This document shows positions 29,688 to 39,295 of a DNA stretch of 46,842 bases, piece by piece (the first letter of the stretch is position 1; every line of letters begins with the position of its first letter). This DNA comes from Pseudomonadota bacterium (GTDB taxonomy: Bacteria > Pseudomonadota > Gammaproteobacteria > Nitrosococcales > Methylophagaceae): assembly GCA_030576275.1 (NCBI GenBank), contig JALIBN010000024.1:145590-192431 (forward strand), in the 5' to 3' direction. A program made the position numbers and the translations under genes. The notes beneath the pieces were generated by a model. That model was not told the origin of the DNA. It was given only the letters and a program-made list of their open reading frames with translations, and did no database searches.

Positions 29688-31154
29688 ATGAAATACACTG
29701 ATTTACGTGATTTTATTACGTATCTGGAACAAAACGGCGAGTTAAAACGTATCAGCGTGGAAGTGGATCCAGTATTGGAAATGACTGAGATCTGTGACCG
29801 TGTATTGCGTGCTGGTGGTCCAGCATTATTGTTTGAAAATCCGAAAGGTAGTGATATTCCTGTTCTAGCTAATCTATTTGGCACACCGCATCGTGTGGCA
29901 CTAGGTATGGGCGAAGATTCGGTTGAAGCCTTGCGTAGCGTTGGTGAATTATTAGCCTTTTTGAAAGAGCCTGAACCGCCTAAAGGCATGAAAGATGCCT
30001 GGGATAAACTGCCAATCTTCAAACAGGTGCTTAATATGGCGCCGAAATTGGTGACGTATGCTGCCTGCCAGCAAGAGATTATCGAAGGTGATGCAGTTGA
30101 TTTAAGACAGTATCCGATTCAACTATGTTGGCCAGAAGATGCCGCGCCCTTAATTACTTGGGGCTTAGTTGTTACTAAAGGGCCACATAAACCACGACAA
30201 AACATGGGTATTTATCGCCAACAAGTGATCGCTAAAAATAGGGTGATCATGCGCTGGTTATCTCATCGTGGTGGTGCTTTAGATTTTAAAGAATGGCAGA
30301 AAGAATATCCAGGTGAACCGTTTCCTATCAGTGTGGTGTTAGGTTGTGATCCCGCTACTATTTTGGCTGCTGTTACGCCAATTCCTGATACCTTATCTGA
30401 ATATGCGTTTGCTGGTTTATTACGTGGTTCAAAAACCGAATTAGTCAAATGTATTGGCAGTGATTTGCAGGTGCCTGCATCAGCAGAAATCATCTTGGAA
30501 GGCTTTATTTATGCCGATGATATGGCGGATGAAGGCCCGTATGGTGATCACACCGGTTATTATAATGAAGTAGACCAGTTTCCTGTGTTTACGGTTGAAC
30601 GTATTACCCAACGTAAAAATCCAATATATCACAGTACCTATACAGGGCGTCCACCTGATGAGCCAGCTATTTTAGGTGTGGCATTAAATGAAGTCTTTGT
30701 GCCTATTTTGAAAAAACAATTCCCTGAGATTGTTGATTTCTATTTACCACCAGAAGGTTGTTCTTACCGTATGGCTGTAGTCAGTATGAAAAAACAATAT
30801 CCTGGTCACGCTAAACGGGTGATGATGGGGATTTGGTCTTTCTTACGCCAATTTATGTACACCAAGTTTGTTATCGTGGTCGATGATGATGTCAATGTTC
30901 GTGACTGGAATGATGTGATTTGGGCGATTACTACTCGAATGGATCCGGCTCGCGATACTACATTGATAGAAAATACGCCGATTGATTATCTTGATTTTGC
31001 GTCGCCTGTATCTGGGCTAGGATCAAAAATGGGTATGGATGCAACCAATAAACTGCCGGGTGAAACAGATCGTGAATGGGGTCGGCCTATTGAACGTGAT
31101 CCTGCTATTGTAGAGCGTATCGATGAGCTTTGGATCTCGCTAGGTATTGATTGA
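29688..31154 (+). CDS. ubiD: 4-hydroxy-3-polyprenylbenzoate decarboxylase UbiD
   Basis: The protein has 488 residues. It carries out decarboxylation in ubiquinone synthesis with prenylated FMN supplied by UbiX. Family markers are the N-terminal [18 protein letters not shown], the cofactor region [17 protein letters not shown] and the catalytic acidic motif in [17 protein letters not shown]. The C-terminal segment [18 protein letters not shown] with MDPARDT is also present. Length agrees with E. coli UbiD (about 497). It stands alone; ubiX is not in the window. Confidence 0.97.
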   Translation: MKYTDLRDFITYLEQNGELKRISVEVDPVLEMTEICDRVLRAGGPALLFENPKGSDIPVLANLFGTPHRVALGMGEDSVEALRSVGELLAFLKEPEPPKGMKDAWDKLPIFKQVLNMAPKLVTYAACQQEIIEGDAVDLRQYPIQLCWPEDAAPLITWGLVVTKGPHKPRQNMGIYRQQVIAKNRVIMRWLSHRGGALDFKEWQKEYPGEPFPISVVLGCDPATILAAVTPIPDTLSEYAFAGLLRGSKTELVKCIGSDLQVPASAEIILEGFIYADDMADEGPYGDHTGYYNEVDQFPVFTVERITQRKNPIYHSTYTGRPPDEPAILGVALNEVFVPILKKQFPEIVDFYLPPEGCSYRMAVVSMKKQYPGHAKRVMMGIWSFLRQFMYTKFVIVVDDDVNVRDWNDVIWAITTRMDPARDTTLIENTPIDYLDFASPVSGLGSKMGMDATNKLPGETDREWGRPIERDPAIVERIDELWISLGID

Positions 31155-31282
31155 TAAATCTTCAGTATCATGAAAGACACAAACTAACCACGCAGTTATA
31201 GAATAATTTAAATATATATGTCATAAAAACGCACCGTGTTTGATGAGTTTTACTTCCAGTTATTGGATAAAGGAGACCTTAA

Positions 31283-32023
31283 ATGCAACATGCATATCTT
31301 TACAGACTTTTTATGTGGTTCTTTATTTTGCTTATCGGCTCAGCTCAATTAATGGCTGATGATAGTTATCAACAGAAGCGGGATCAGTTGATGACACTGA
31401 TAGAAAAAGATATTGTTGATAATAGTGATTTTTTGGACAATAATCGACTTTCCGAACAGGTAGTAATCGCCATGCGTGCTGTGCCACGCCATGAGTTTGT
31501 TCCACAGAAACACCGTCATCAGGCTTATAAAAACAGGCCACTCCCTATCGGTTATGGTCAGACGATTTCACAGCCAACTATCGTCGCTATGATGACAGAT
31601 CTGTTACAACTTAAAGCTACCGATAGTGTATTAGAGGTGGGCACAGGTTCTGGCTATCAGGCTGCGGTTCTTGCTGAGATCACTAGAAATGTGTATAGCA
31701 TTGAGGTAGTAACTGAGCTGGCCGAAAGGGCGGCAAAGGATCTAAAACGTACAGGCTATGATTACGTTAAAACGCGTACTGGTGACGGCTATTATGGTTG
31801 GAAAGAGGCTGCACCTTTTGATGCCATCATTGTCACGGCCGCAGCGAGTCATATTCCTCCACCTTTAATCAAACAGTTAAAAGTCGGTGGTCGGATGATT
31901 ATTCCTGTTGGTAATCAATTTATGTTGCAACATTTGGTGTTGGTTACTAAGGATGCTGCCGATAATGTGAAAATAAGACAAATTTTGCCAGTAAAGTTTG
32001 TACCGTTGATTGGAAAACACTGA
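31283..32023 (+). CDS. pcm: Secreted protein-L-isoaspartate O-methyltransferase
   Basis: This PIMT-family enzyme of 246 residues methylates isoaspartyl residues to start their repair. It has the family's MRAVPRHEFVP, YGQTISQPTIVAMMTDLL, SAM motif I LEVGTGSGYQAAVLAEI and AIIVTAAASHIPPPLIKQL. Unlike the cytosolic enzyme, it begins with a signal peptide (residues about 1-25, LFMWFFILLIGSAQLMA), so the protein should be periplasmic. A periplasmic methyltransferase has the problem of obtaining SAM. A strong AAGGAG site precedes the ATG. It is followed after 6 bp by a membrane spermidine-synthase-like gene. Confidence 0.92.
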   Translation: MQHAYLYRLFMWFFILLIGSAQLMADDSYQQKRDQLMTLIEKDIVDNSDFLDNNRLSEQVVIAMRAVPRHEFVPQKHRHQAYKNRPLPIGYGQTISQPTIVAMMTDLLQLKATDSVLEVGTGSGYQAAVLAEITRNVYSIEVVTELAERAAKDLKRTGYDYVKTRTGDGYYGWKEAAPFDAIIVTAAASHIPPPLIKQLKVGGRMIIPVGNQFMLQHLVLVTKDAADNVKIRQILPVKFVPLIGKH

Positions 32024-32029
32024 CATATT

Positions 32030-34462
32030 ATGAACCGCCTCGATAATGGATTTTATCTGATAGCCATATCGATTATTTCTGCCTGTTCTTTAGCGTATGA
32101 AGTCTTATTAATGCGTTTGTTCTCGATTATTCAATGGCATAATTTTGCCTATATGATAATCAGTTTGGCCTTGTTGGGCTATGGTGTCAGTGGCGTATTT
32201 TTGGCGTTGAATCGTGACCAACTGACCAAATATTTTCCGACGGTCATTATGACTAATCTGTTGTTATTGAGTATTTCGATGCCTGCCAGCTTCCTATTGG
32301 CACAACAGTTACCCTTTAACTCAGCCGAAATAATTTGGGCTCCTGTGCAGCTAACCTATTTATCTGCTGTGTATCTGCTGTTGGCATTGCCATTCTTTTT
32401 TGCCGCTAATGTAATCGGCTTATCTTTTTATAGATATAAAGAACAGGTTTCTTCGTTATATGCAGCCGATCTTTTTGGTTCTGGTATTGGTAGTATTGCT
32501 ATTATCATTCTACTGTTTATGGTGTTCCCAGAAAAAATTCTTAGACTGCTGATGTTAACCGTATTGTTGGTTGCATTGATGTTGTCGTTGTTTGTCTTTC
32601 GTCAACAGAAAATAAATACGACGAGGTGGAATACACTATTTATCAGTATCGCCGTTATAGCTATGATTATAATGCCACGATACGACTCGCTATCATTATC
32701 TCCTTATAAAGCCCTGCAACAGTTTCTTACCATGCCGGCTACAAGCGTTATTTCCAATAAATCCAGTCCTCTAGGCTTAATTACCATAGCAGAAAGTACA
32801 GATCTTCCCCTACGTCATGCGCCAGGATTAAGCCTTAAAGCTACAGCAGAACCACCTCGCCAATTGGCCGTATTTACTGATGGTGATGCTATGGGAGCAA
32901 TAACTCATTTTGATGGAGATCTCGCTACACTAAGTTATCTTGATCAGACAACATCTGCACTGCCTTATCATTTTAAACCGTTGTCAGAGTTACTTATCTT
33001 AGGTGCAGGAACTGGAAGTGATGTCTTACAGGCTCTTTATCATGGCAGTGCTCACATAGATGCCGTTGAACAGAACCCCCAGATCATTGATTTACTTAAG
33101 ACTCAATATGCTGACTTTTCTGGAGATATTTATACTCGTCCAGACGTGAAACTTCATTTGGCTGAAGCACGTGGTTTTATAAGCAATAGTAGCAAGAAAT
33201 ATGATTTGATCTCTATTTCACTGATGGATACTTTTGGGGCATCAGCATCAGGCTTGTATTCAATGTCAGAGAATTATTTATATACTGAGCAGGCAATACA
33301 GCAGTATCTTCACCATCTAAATACCAATGGTTATTTAAGCTTAACTCGCTGGGTCAAATTGCCGGCACGTGATATGCCTAAATTATTGGCGACAGTGATC
33401 AATTCCCTTAAATTAGACAACGCCAATCAACCACAACAGCAAATAATTCTTATCCGCAGTTGGCAAACGAGTACGTTAATTGTTAAAAATGGTCTTATTA
33501 CTCCAACAGAGGTAAGTCAGTTAAAGCAGTTTTCCCGTGAACGTAATTTTGATTTGGTGTATTACCCGGGCATAAAGGAACAGGAAGCTAACCAATTTAA
33601 TATCTTGCCACAACCTTATTTATATTTGGCCGCACAGGCATTATTGAGTAAGCAGAGTGATGACTTTATTGATGCCTACAAGTTTAATATTGATCCGGCA
33701 ACAGATGATAAGCCATATTATTTTCAGTTTTTCAAATGGCAGACCTTGCCTGAAATTTTGCCATTATTGGCAAGTGGCGGAATATCATTACTCGATAGTG
33801 GCTATTTATTACTGGTCGCGGCCTTACTGCAAGCATTGATAGCCAGTTTAGTATTGATTGCTTTGCCGTTATGGCTTTGCAAAGCTAAATTAGGTATACA
33901 AGCAGGTGAGCAGGAATATCGTCGCGTGATGGTCTATTTTTTTAGTTTAGGGCTAGCATTTTTGTTTATTGAAATTGCTTGTATTCAAAAATTCATTCTT
34001 ATTTTGCACCATCCTATTTATGCAATTACGACTGTTATAAGTACTTTCTTATTATCTGCAGGGTTAGGCAGCTATATGTCGTCGCGTTTGATAAATAACG
34101 AAAGGGAATATACCATCCTAATACCTATAATGGGTATTGCAATACTAAGTAGTATTTATATGCTGAACTTTGATTTCATCACTATTTTTTTGCTGCATCA
34201 AAATGATGTAAGCCGTTTTATATTGTCTATTCTATTGATAATGCCACTAGGGTTTTGTATGGGGATGCCATTTCCAATGGGACTAGCCAGATTAAGCTTA
34301 ACTCGCCCGAAATTAATTCCGTGGGCATGGGGGGTGAATGGTTTTGCCTCGGTTATCAGTGCTATATTGGCCACACTGATTGCGATGCAGTTTGGTTTTA
34401 TGATCTTGGTCGCCTTTGCTGTAGTGTTATATGGCATAGCCGCCTTTTTTTTCCCAAGATAA
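32030..34462 (+). CDS. Membrane-embedded spermidine synthase-like protein
   Basis: The protein has 810 residues. An N-terminal membrane region has about six helices (residues about 8-225). A spermidine-synthase/methyltransferase Rossmann domain follows (about 320-460) with LLILGAGTGSDVLQALYHG, IDAVEQNPQIIDLL, LAEARGFI and SMDTFGASASG-like acidic loop equivalents. A C-terminal set of about six helices completes it (about 585-808). This build is that of the bacterial membrane spermidine synthase-like family, whose reaction is unknown. The AdoMet-type glycine loop is intact, but whether an amine is transferred cannot be judged. It is 6 bp downstream of the secreted pcm gene. Confidence 0.82.
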   Translation: MNRLDNGFYLIAISIISACSLAYEVLLMRLFSIIQWHNFAYMIISLALLGYGVSGVFLALNRDQLTKYFPTVIMTNLLLLSISMPASFLLAQQLPFNSAEIIWAPVQLTYLSAVYLLLALPFFFAANVIGLSFYRYKEQVSSLYAADLFGSGIGSIAIIILLFMVFPEKILRLLMLTVLLVALMLSLFVFRQQKINTTRWNTLFISIAVIAMIIMPRYDSLSLSPYKALQQFLTMPATSVISNKSSPLGLITIAESTDLPLRHAPGLSLKATAEPPRQLAVFTDGDAMGAITHFDGDLATLSYLDQTTSALPYHFKPLSELLILGAGTGSDVLQALYHGSAHIDAVEQNPQIIDLLKTQYADFSGDIYTRPDVKLHLAEARGFISNSSKKYDLISISLMDTFGASASGLYSMSENYLYTEQAIQQYLHHLNTNGYLSLTRWVKLPARDMPKLLATVINSLKLDNANQPQQQIILIRSWQTSTLIVKNGLITPTEVSQLKQFSRERNFDLVYYPGIKEQEANQFNILPQPYLYLAAQALLSKQSDDFIDAYKFNIDPATDDKPYYFQFFKWQTLPEILPLLASGGISLLDSGYLLLVAALLQALIASLVLIALPLWLCKAKLGIQAGEQEYRRVMVYFFSLGLAFLFIEIACIQKFILILHHPIYAITTVISTFLLSAGLGSYMSSRLINNEREYTILIPIMGIAILSSIYMLNFDFITIFLLHQNDVSRFILSILLIMPLGFCMGMPFPMGLARLSLTRPKLIPWAWGVNGFASVISAILATLIAMQFGFMILVAFAVVLYGIAAFFFPR

Positions 34463-34536
34463 TAACTTATAGATTAGTAAAAAATTGCTTGGGTTATTAT
34501 CACATAAGATTCAACAGAGATTGAGGATAAATAATA

Positions 34537-34920
34537 ATGAGAATGTTACATACCATGTTGCGTGTTGGAAATTTAGAACGTTCTGTGAAATTTTATACTG
34601 AAGTATTGGGAATGACCGAATTACGAAGATCAGAGTACCCTGACGGTAAGTTCACTTTAGTTTTTATCGGTTATGGTGATGAAAGTTTTAATACTGTGTT
34701 GGAGCTTACTTATAACTGGGATACAGAAATTTATGACTTAGGAAATGGCTATGGTCATGTTGCTATTGGCGTAGCAGATGCTGTGGCCGCATGTGAAAAA
34801 ATTAGAAATCTAGGCGGCAAAGTTGTTCGAGAACCAGGGCCAATGGTGCATGGTACCGAGGTCATTGCATTTGTAGAAGATCCGGATGGCTATAAAATAG
34901 AATTAATTGAACGAGATTAA
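34537..34920 (+). CDS. gloA: Lactoylglutathione lyase (glyoxalase I)
   Basis: The enzyme has 127 residues and converts the methylglyoxal-glutathione hemithioacetal to S-lactoylglutathione. It aligns without gaps to the E. coli enzyme. The four metal ligands are in place: H5 (MLHTMLRVG), E56 (LELTYNW), H74 (GYGHVAIG) and E122 (YKIELIE). The E. coli-like short form suggests Ni2+ rather than Zn2+ activation. The start has a GAGG-type site upstream, and a strong hairpin follows the gene. Confidence 0.97.
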   Translation: MRMLHTMLRVGNLERSVKFYTEVLGMTELRRSEYPDGKFTLVFIGYGDESFNTVLELTYNWDTEIYDLGNGYGHVAIGVADAVAACEKIRNLGGKVVREPGPMVHGTEVIAFVEDPDGYKIELIERD

Positions 34921-34932
34921 TCACTAGTAATT

Positions 34933-34973
34933 TACTGCCACTGAATACAACTTGCTAGTATTCAGTGGCAGTA
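34933..34973. terminator. Long hairpin between gloA and the DUF808 relic
   Basis: TACTGCCACTGAATAC (34933-34948) is perfectly repeated in inverse as GTATTCAGTGGCAGTA (34958-34973) around a 9-nt loop. The 16-bp stem lies between convergent genes and is probably a terminator, though no T-run follows on the plus strand. Confidence 0.65.
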
Positions 34974-34984
34974 CGCTTTATAAA

Positions 34985-35622
34985 TTATGCGGTTTTTGTT
35001 TTAAATCGATTTGAAATGCTGACCGTTGCCAATAGCATTACTCCTACTAACACCCTGCAAAGCCGTTTATTAAGAGCGGCATTGTCGTTGACAATATATC
35101 CCCAAGTATTGGAATGGTTAATACCAACTCATCTACATAATGTGCAGTAAGTGATGGGGATACAGAATGCCATGCAACAGAATTCTAGCGCCCACTAGGA
35201 ACATGGCGGCGGTACCGACCACGGATAATGTTGTCATTAAAACGGGAGAAAACTATAAGATGGCATGGCCAAACCAGTATTTGAAATCACACCAGACATT
35301 TTTTGATGTTGCTTTTATCAATGCCAGAAACTAAGCCATCAACACCAATGGTCATGATGATTGCGATAGCTGTAACGACAGTAATTTGTGATGCGAATGC
35401 AGCGTTTTTAACAGTGCCTAGTGCAATCATAATAATCTCCGCTGACAGGAAAAATCGGTACGGATTGCCGCTTTAACATCGGAAACTTGTTCTGCATTTA
35501 AAGCGAGGTCATCACCTACATACACCTGCCATTTTTTTGGCAGCAGCTTTAGTAATTAAAGCTACATCATCCAGTATTGTTGCAATGTCATCAATTAATG
35601 CTAAAAGGCTACTAGTAGCCAT
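34985..35622 (-). pseudogene. Decayed DUF808 (YedI-like) membrane protein gene
   Basis: From an ATG at 35622 with AAGGA upstream, the frame reads MATSSLLALIDDIATILDDV, then AAAKKMAGV, matching the YedI N-terminus. After a frame change it continues VGDDLALNAEQVSDVKAA, then AFASQITVVTAIAIIMTIGV, VVGTAAMFLVGARILLHGI and a C-terminal TIPILGDILS near 35070, ending at a TAA at 34987-34985. Frames shift several times, and the total (about 213 codons) is short of the roughly 300 of the family, so internal segments are lost. The region 35623-35848 holds only upstream sequence of rpfF. Confidence 0.85.
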
Positions 35623-35700
35623 AGTGGTAATCCTTATGAATAGTCTATGCACATCATGCATTACCCGTTAAGTTTGCATGGTGAGTTATGGGTTAAGTAA

Positions 35701-35728
35701 TTGATATTAATATTGTTACTTATATATT
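35701..35728 (+). promoter_or_regulatory. Candidate rpfF promoter
   Basis: TTGATA (35701-35706) and TATATT (35723-35728) are spaced by 16 bp, about 120 bp upstream of the rpfF start. The leader between them and the gene includes GTCATTTTAATGAC (35790-35803), a short inverted repeat of unknown meaning. Support is weak because the region is AT-rich. Confidence 0.3.
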
Positions 35729-35848
35729 TAAGGAGTGGGCACGGTTTATGCTTAACCATATTGTAGATTATACGGGGTGTCAAAATGCAGTCATTTTAAT
35801 GACCTAACTTTGAGATCCATAATTATTTCAATATAGAAGGGGATATTT

Positions 35849-36712
35849 ATGAACAATGTTGCTCAAAGAACGGAATACTATGATGATGCTCAACTTCAGA
35901 CACAACTGAAAACGCACTATGATGCGAAATATAAAATCGGTTGGTTTTTAATGGATGCGGCACCAAGACCTTGTTTTACGCCAACCTTGCTTAATGAGTT
36001 GTCAGATTATCTCGCAAATATCAAAGCAGAAATGTTTCAAACAAATAATGAAAAATATGATTATTTAGTTGTCGGCTCAAATGTAGAGGGTGTCTTCAAC
36101 CTTGGTGGTGATCTAGACTTGTTTGTGTCATTAATTGAAAAGGGCAATCGTGATGCTTTATTAGCATATGCACTTCATTGTATTGACATTTTATACGACA
36201 ACATAAGACACCTTGGAACTGATTTGACTACGGTGTCATTGATTCAAGGTGATGCGCTAGGCGGCGGGTTTGAGTCAGCATTATCGAGTAATCTTATTAT
36301 CGCTGAACGCGGCGCGAAGATGGGGCTGCCGGAAGTATTATTTAACTTGTTCCCTGGGATGGGGGCTTATTCGCTTTTGTCACGCAAGATTGGCGCTGTA
36401 GCCGCAGAAAAAATGATCTTATCTGGAAAACTTTATACGGCTGAGGAAATGTTTGAAATGGGCGTTGTTGATATCTTGGCAGAAAAAGGTGAAGGTGAAC
36501 TGGCTTTATATCAATATATTAAAGCGGCGAATAAGTCACCGAACACTTACAAATCCATGGCTAGAGTTAAAGACATGTGTAATCCAGTGACTTATGATGA
36601 GCTTGCTAGTATTGCCGCAATATGGGCTGATGCAGCATTGAATTTGACCAGTAAAGATCTTCGAATGATGAGTCGTTTGGTTAGTAGACAGTCATATAAA
36701 GTGGGTAATTAA
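35849..36712 (+). CDS. rpfF: DSF synthase RpfF (crotonase family)
   Basis: The protein has 287 residues, the normal length for RpfF. In Xanthomonas this enzyme acts as both dehydratase and thioesterase on 3-hydroxyacyl-ACP to release cis-2-unsaturated fatty acid signals. The match is throughout: AAPRPCFTPTLLNEL, VFNLGGDLDLF, IQGDALGGGFESALSSN and GLPEVLFNLFPGMGAYSLLSRK. The two catalytic glutamates are present as E142 (GGGFES) and E162 (LPEVLF), equal to E141/E161 of Xanthomonas campestris. AGGGG lies 8 bp before the ATG. It is convergent with rpfC (3-bp gap) and belongs with rpfC and rpfG as a DSF circuit. rpfB is not present. Confidence 0.95.
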   Translation: MNNVAQRTEYYDDAQLQTQLKTHYDAKYKIGWFLMDAAPRPCFTPTLLNELSDYLANIKAEMFQTNNEKYDYLVVGSNVEGVFNLGGDLDLFVSLIEKGNRDALLAYALHCIDILYDNIRHLGTDLTTVSLIQGDALGGGFESALSSNLIIAERGAKMGLPEVLFNLFPGMGAYSLLSRKIGAVAAEKMILSGKLYTAEEMFEMGVVDILAEKGEGELALYQYIKAANKSPNTYKSMARVKDMCNPVTYDELASIAAIWADAALNLTSKDLRMMSRLVSRQSYKVGN

Positions 36713-36715
36713 GTT

Positions 36716-39283
36716 TTAGAAATATGATTGCTGATTTAATTGGGAAGATAATTTAATGTCTTCCAATGCTAAGACTGTATTGATAAAAGTTTTTTCAATT
36801 TGGTCAGTTAGACTATACATGCGAGTCGTACCCATCTCATGTGGCTTTAACACTTCAGCTTGCAAGCATAGTTCGGCCAGTTTGTTAGCTCCCAATTCTG
36901 TCGCAGAACCCTTTATTGCGTGTAGACTTTCTCGATAGCCTAAAAAGTCATCATTTACGGCTTTTTTGAGGAGAGAAATGTGTTTATTACCATCCTCTTT
37001 GAAGCCACTGATCAGTACTTTAATAAATTGAGCTCCACCGCCCAATGATGCTAGTTCATGGAGTACTTTTTCATCGTACAACGATGAACTGGTGTCCGTG
37101 TTTACCAGCTTATCATTTTTGAACGTTGCTTTTTTGTCACTAGCACTCACAACAGTGAGTTTAGCAATTTGCTCAAGTAATGCGCGTGAATTAATAGGCT
37201 TAGTCAAAAATGCATTGGCACCGGCATTGAGCGATTTTTCTTTGGCTTCCGGCGTCGCATCTGCGGTAAGCATAATGATTGGAATAGTGTTAGCAGTGTC
37301 CATATATTGCAGAGCCTGCATTACTTCGAACCCCGAGAGTTCAGGCATGTTCATATCTAAAATGAGCATATCAATATTGTCGATATTTTCCGCGAGAATA
37401 TCGAGCGCTTTTTCACCAGAATCAGCGATAAGCGTTTGGTGCCCCGCATGATTCAATATACCTTCCAGCACTTTTTGATTAACATGGTTGTCATCTGCAA
37501 TTAGAATTTTAAGTTCTTTAGCACTATTTTGTTTGGCAAAATATTCAGCTAAAGTGACGACTTTATCATCATCTATATTGACACTTTGAGCTGCATGGAT
37601 AGCATTAAATAATAAATGAGTTTCTTTAAGATCGTGAATTGTTGAAATGTAATATTCGCGAATTTTTGAGTTATACACCGATAAGCCTGCTGAATTGACC
37701 AGCACTAACGATAAATGGCGAAGGCTAGATTCAGCTTTAATCATTTGGGCATATTGCACAGGATCTATATCAAACATACAGGATTGATCAATTAACATGA
37801 TTCTATATTCATTATCGTCAGTAACGGCTTGCATCAATAATGATAACGCACGCGCTGAAGATGACACGTGATCATAGGTAACACCCCATGAATCGAGTGA
37901 TGGAGTTATAACTGATGTTGTTTCGTCACTGGCCAGAATTAATATGTGTTTATCAGACAATTTTAAATGCTCATATGGAATTAGTGTGAACGGTAATTCA
38001 AACCAGAAAGTGCTTCCTATACCTGATTGTGTTTCTACTCCGATTTTCCCCCCCATTAGTTCAACAAGTTCTTTTGATATCGTTGTGCCCAATCCTGTGC
38101 CACCAATAGAACGGTTAGTGACAGTTTCAACTTGTGTAAAATTATCAAAAAGCGTGGCGAGTGCTTCTTCGGGGATACCTATGCCGGTATCTTGAATTTC
38201 AAAGCGTATCCTTGGATTCTCTGGATTCTCTGGATTGTTATCGGCAGGTCTTATGAATAGTTTAACAGATCCTTCATTAGTGAACTTGATGGCGTTACCC
38301 ATTAGGTTGATCAATACTTGGCGGAGATGCTGTGGATCGCCTTGCAGTAAAAATGGAGTGTGTGCATCGATGTGACTTGTAACGTGAATATTTTTAGCAT
38401 TCCCCATAGGGGTTTGCATCTGCATCATAAAATTAATCACTTGATGTAAATCAAAATCGTCATTAGCTATAGTAATTTTGCCAGCTTCAATTTTTGATAT
38501 ATCAAGTACATTTTCAATCAAACCCAGTAAGGTATTCGCTGAATTATGCATAATGTTCACCAACTCGCGTTGTTGGTTATTTAGTTCAGTTTCGCGAATT
38601 AAATCTGCAATACCAATTACACCATTTAATGGCGTTCGTAGTTCATGCGACATATTCGCTAGAAATCTACTCTTTGCTTCATTGGCAAATTTTGCTGTAG
38701 CAATTGCTGCGTGTAACTTTTTGATAAGGAAAGCCGAAAATAGAGGTACAACTAACATCAATATCAACAAACTCATTGCTATGGGTTTGTGTGAAGCTGC
38801 TTGCCAGTAATCTCCCCAAGTAATGGCGAAAATAAACCCGGATAATCCGACAAATAATGAGATATATAAGTAATTTAGGCCATAACGAAAACCGTTACCT
38901 AATATCACCCATAGGTACAGTACGAATAGAAATATACTTTCTTCACCTGCTAGAAACATCACGATGGATAGTGATGTAAGATCAAGCAATGCTGCCATCA
39001 CGCGGCGGATAGGTGACGGTCGAGGATTAATAAGGAGTGCAGCAGCAATCATTAATCCGCAAGCATAATAGATAAGGGTAATTAAACTAGGAACTGAGCT
39101 AATGGCTTCTTGAAAAGTCTCTCCACTACCCCATGGAAGACAAAAATATATAAGAAGACCGAGGCCGATGGATAACCGTAAAGTAATAGCTTGTTCTGGT
39201 TCAGAATCACCCGTACCTGCTAAGCGCATCTGCAAATTATGCCACCAGGTTAAAAATCCTGTTTTTTGCAACGGAGATGTCAA
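36716..39283 (-). CDS. rpfC: RpfC-type hybrid sensor histidine kinase for DSF
   Basis: The protein has 855 residues. A short cytoplasmic N-terminus is followed by about five membrane helices (35-190) that include FRYGLNYL, as in Xanthomonas RpfC. HisKA with [10 protein letters not shown] (H213) and HATPase with IKFTNEG, GIGIPEE and GGTGLGTTI follow. A degenerate receiver lies at about 443-560 and a full receiver at about 590-710 (phosphoacceptor D643 in LDMNMPEL). A C-terminal Hpt domain has H788 in LHAIKGSA. X. campestris RpfC is about 726 residues and, as I recall, has one receiver, so the extra pseudo-receiver is a difference. The start is TTG, 12 bp after the rpfG stop. RpfC should relay DSF binding to RpfG by phosphotransfer. 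Confidence 0.93.
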   Translation of the reverse strand: MTSPLQKTGFLTWWHNLQMRLAGTGDSEPEQAITLRLSIGLGLLIYFCLPWGSGETFQEAISSVPSLITLIYYACGLMIAAALLINPRPSPIRRVMAALLDLTSLSIVMFLAGEESIFLFVLYLWVILGNGFRYGLNYLYISLFVGLSGFIFAITWGDYWQAASHKPIAMSLLILMLVVPLFSAFLIKKLHAAIATAKFANEAKSRFLANMSHELRTPLNGVIGIADLIRETELNNQQRELVNIMHNSANTLLGLIENVLDISKIEAGKITIANDDFDLHQVINFMMQMQTPMGNAKNIHVTSHIDAHTPFLLQGDPQHLRQVLINLMGNAIKFTNEGSVKLFIRPADNNPENPENPRIRFEIQDTGIGIPEEALATLFDNFTQVETVTNRSIGGTGLGTTISKELVELMGGKIGVETQSGIGSTFWFELPFTLIPYEHLKLSDKHILILASDETTSVITPSLDSWGVTYDHVSSSARALSLLMQAVTDDNEYRIMLIDQSCMFDIDPVQYAQMIKAESSLRHLSLVLVNSAGLSVYNSKIREYYISTIHDLKETHLLFNAIHAAQSVNIDDDKVVTLAEYFAKQNSAKELKILIADDNHVNQKVLEGILNHAGHQTLIADSGEKALDILAENIDNIDMLILDMNMPELSGFEVMQALQYMDTANTIPIIMLTADATPEAKEKSLNAGANAFLTKPINSRALLEQIAKLTVVSASDKKATFKNDKLVNTDTSSSLYDEKVLHELASLGGGAQFIKVLISGFKEDGNKHISLLKKAVNDDFLGYRESLHAIKGSATELGANKLAELCLQAEVLKPHEMGTTRMYSLTDQIEKTFINTVLALEDIKLSSQLNQQSYF

Positions 39284-39295
39284 TATTGAAAGCCG

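Noticed and set aside
35849-36712. Ordinary enoyl-CoA hydratase of beta-oxidation
   Set aside because: The NLGGDLDLF, GDALGGGFE and NLFPGMGAYSLL motifs and the adjacent rpfC/rpfG identify RpfF instead.
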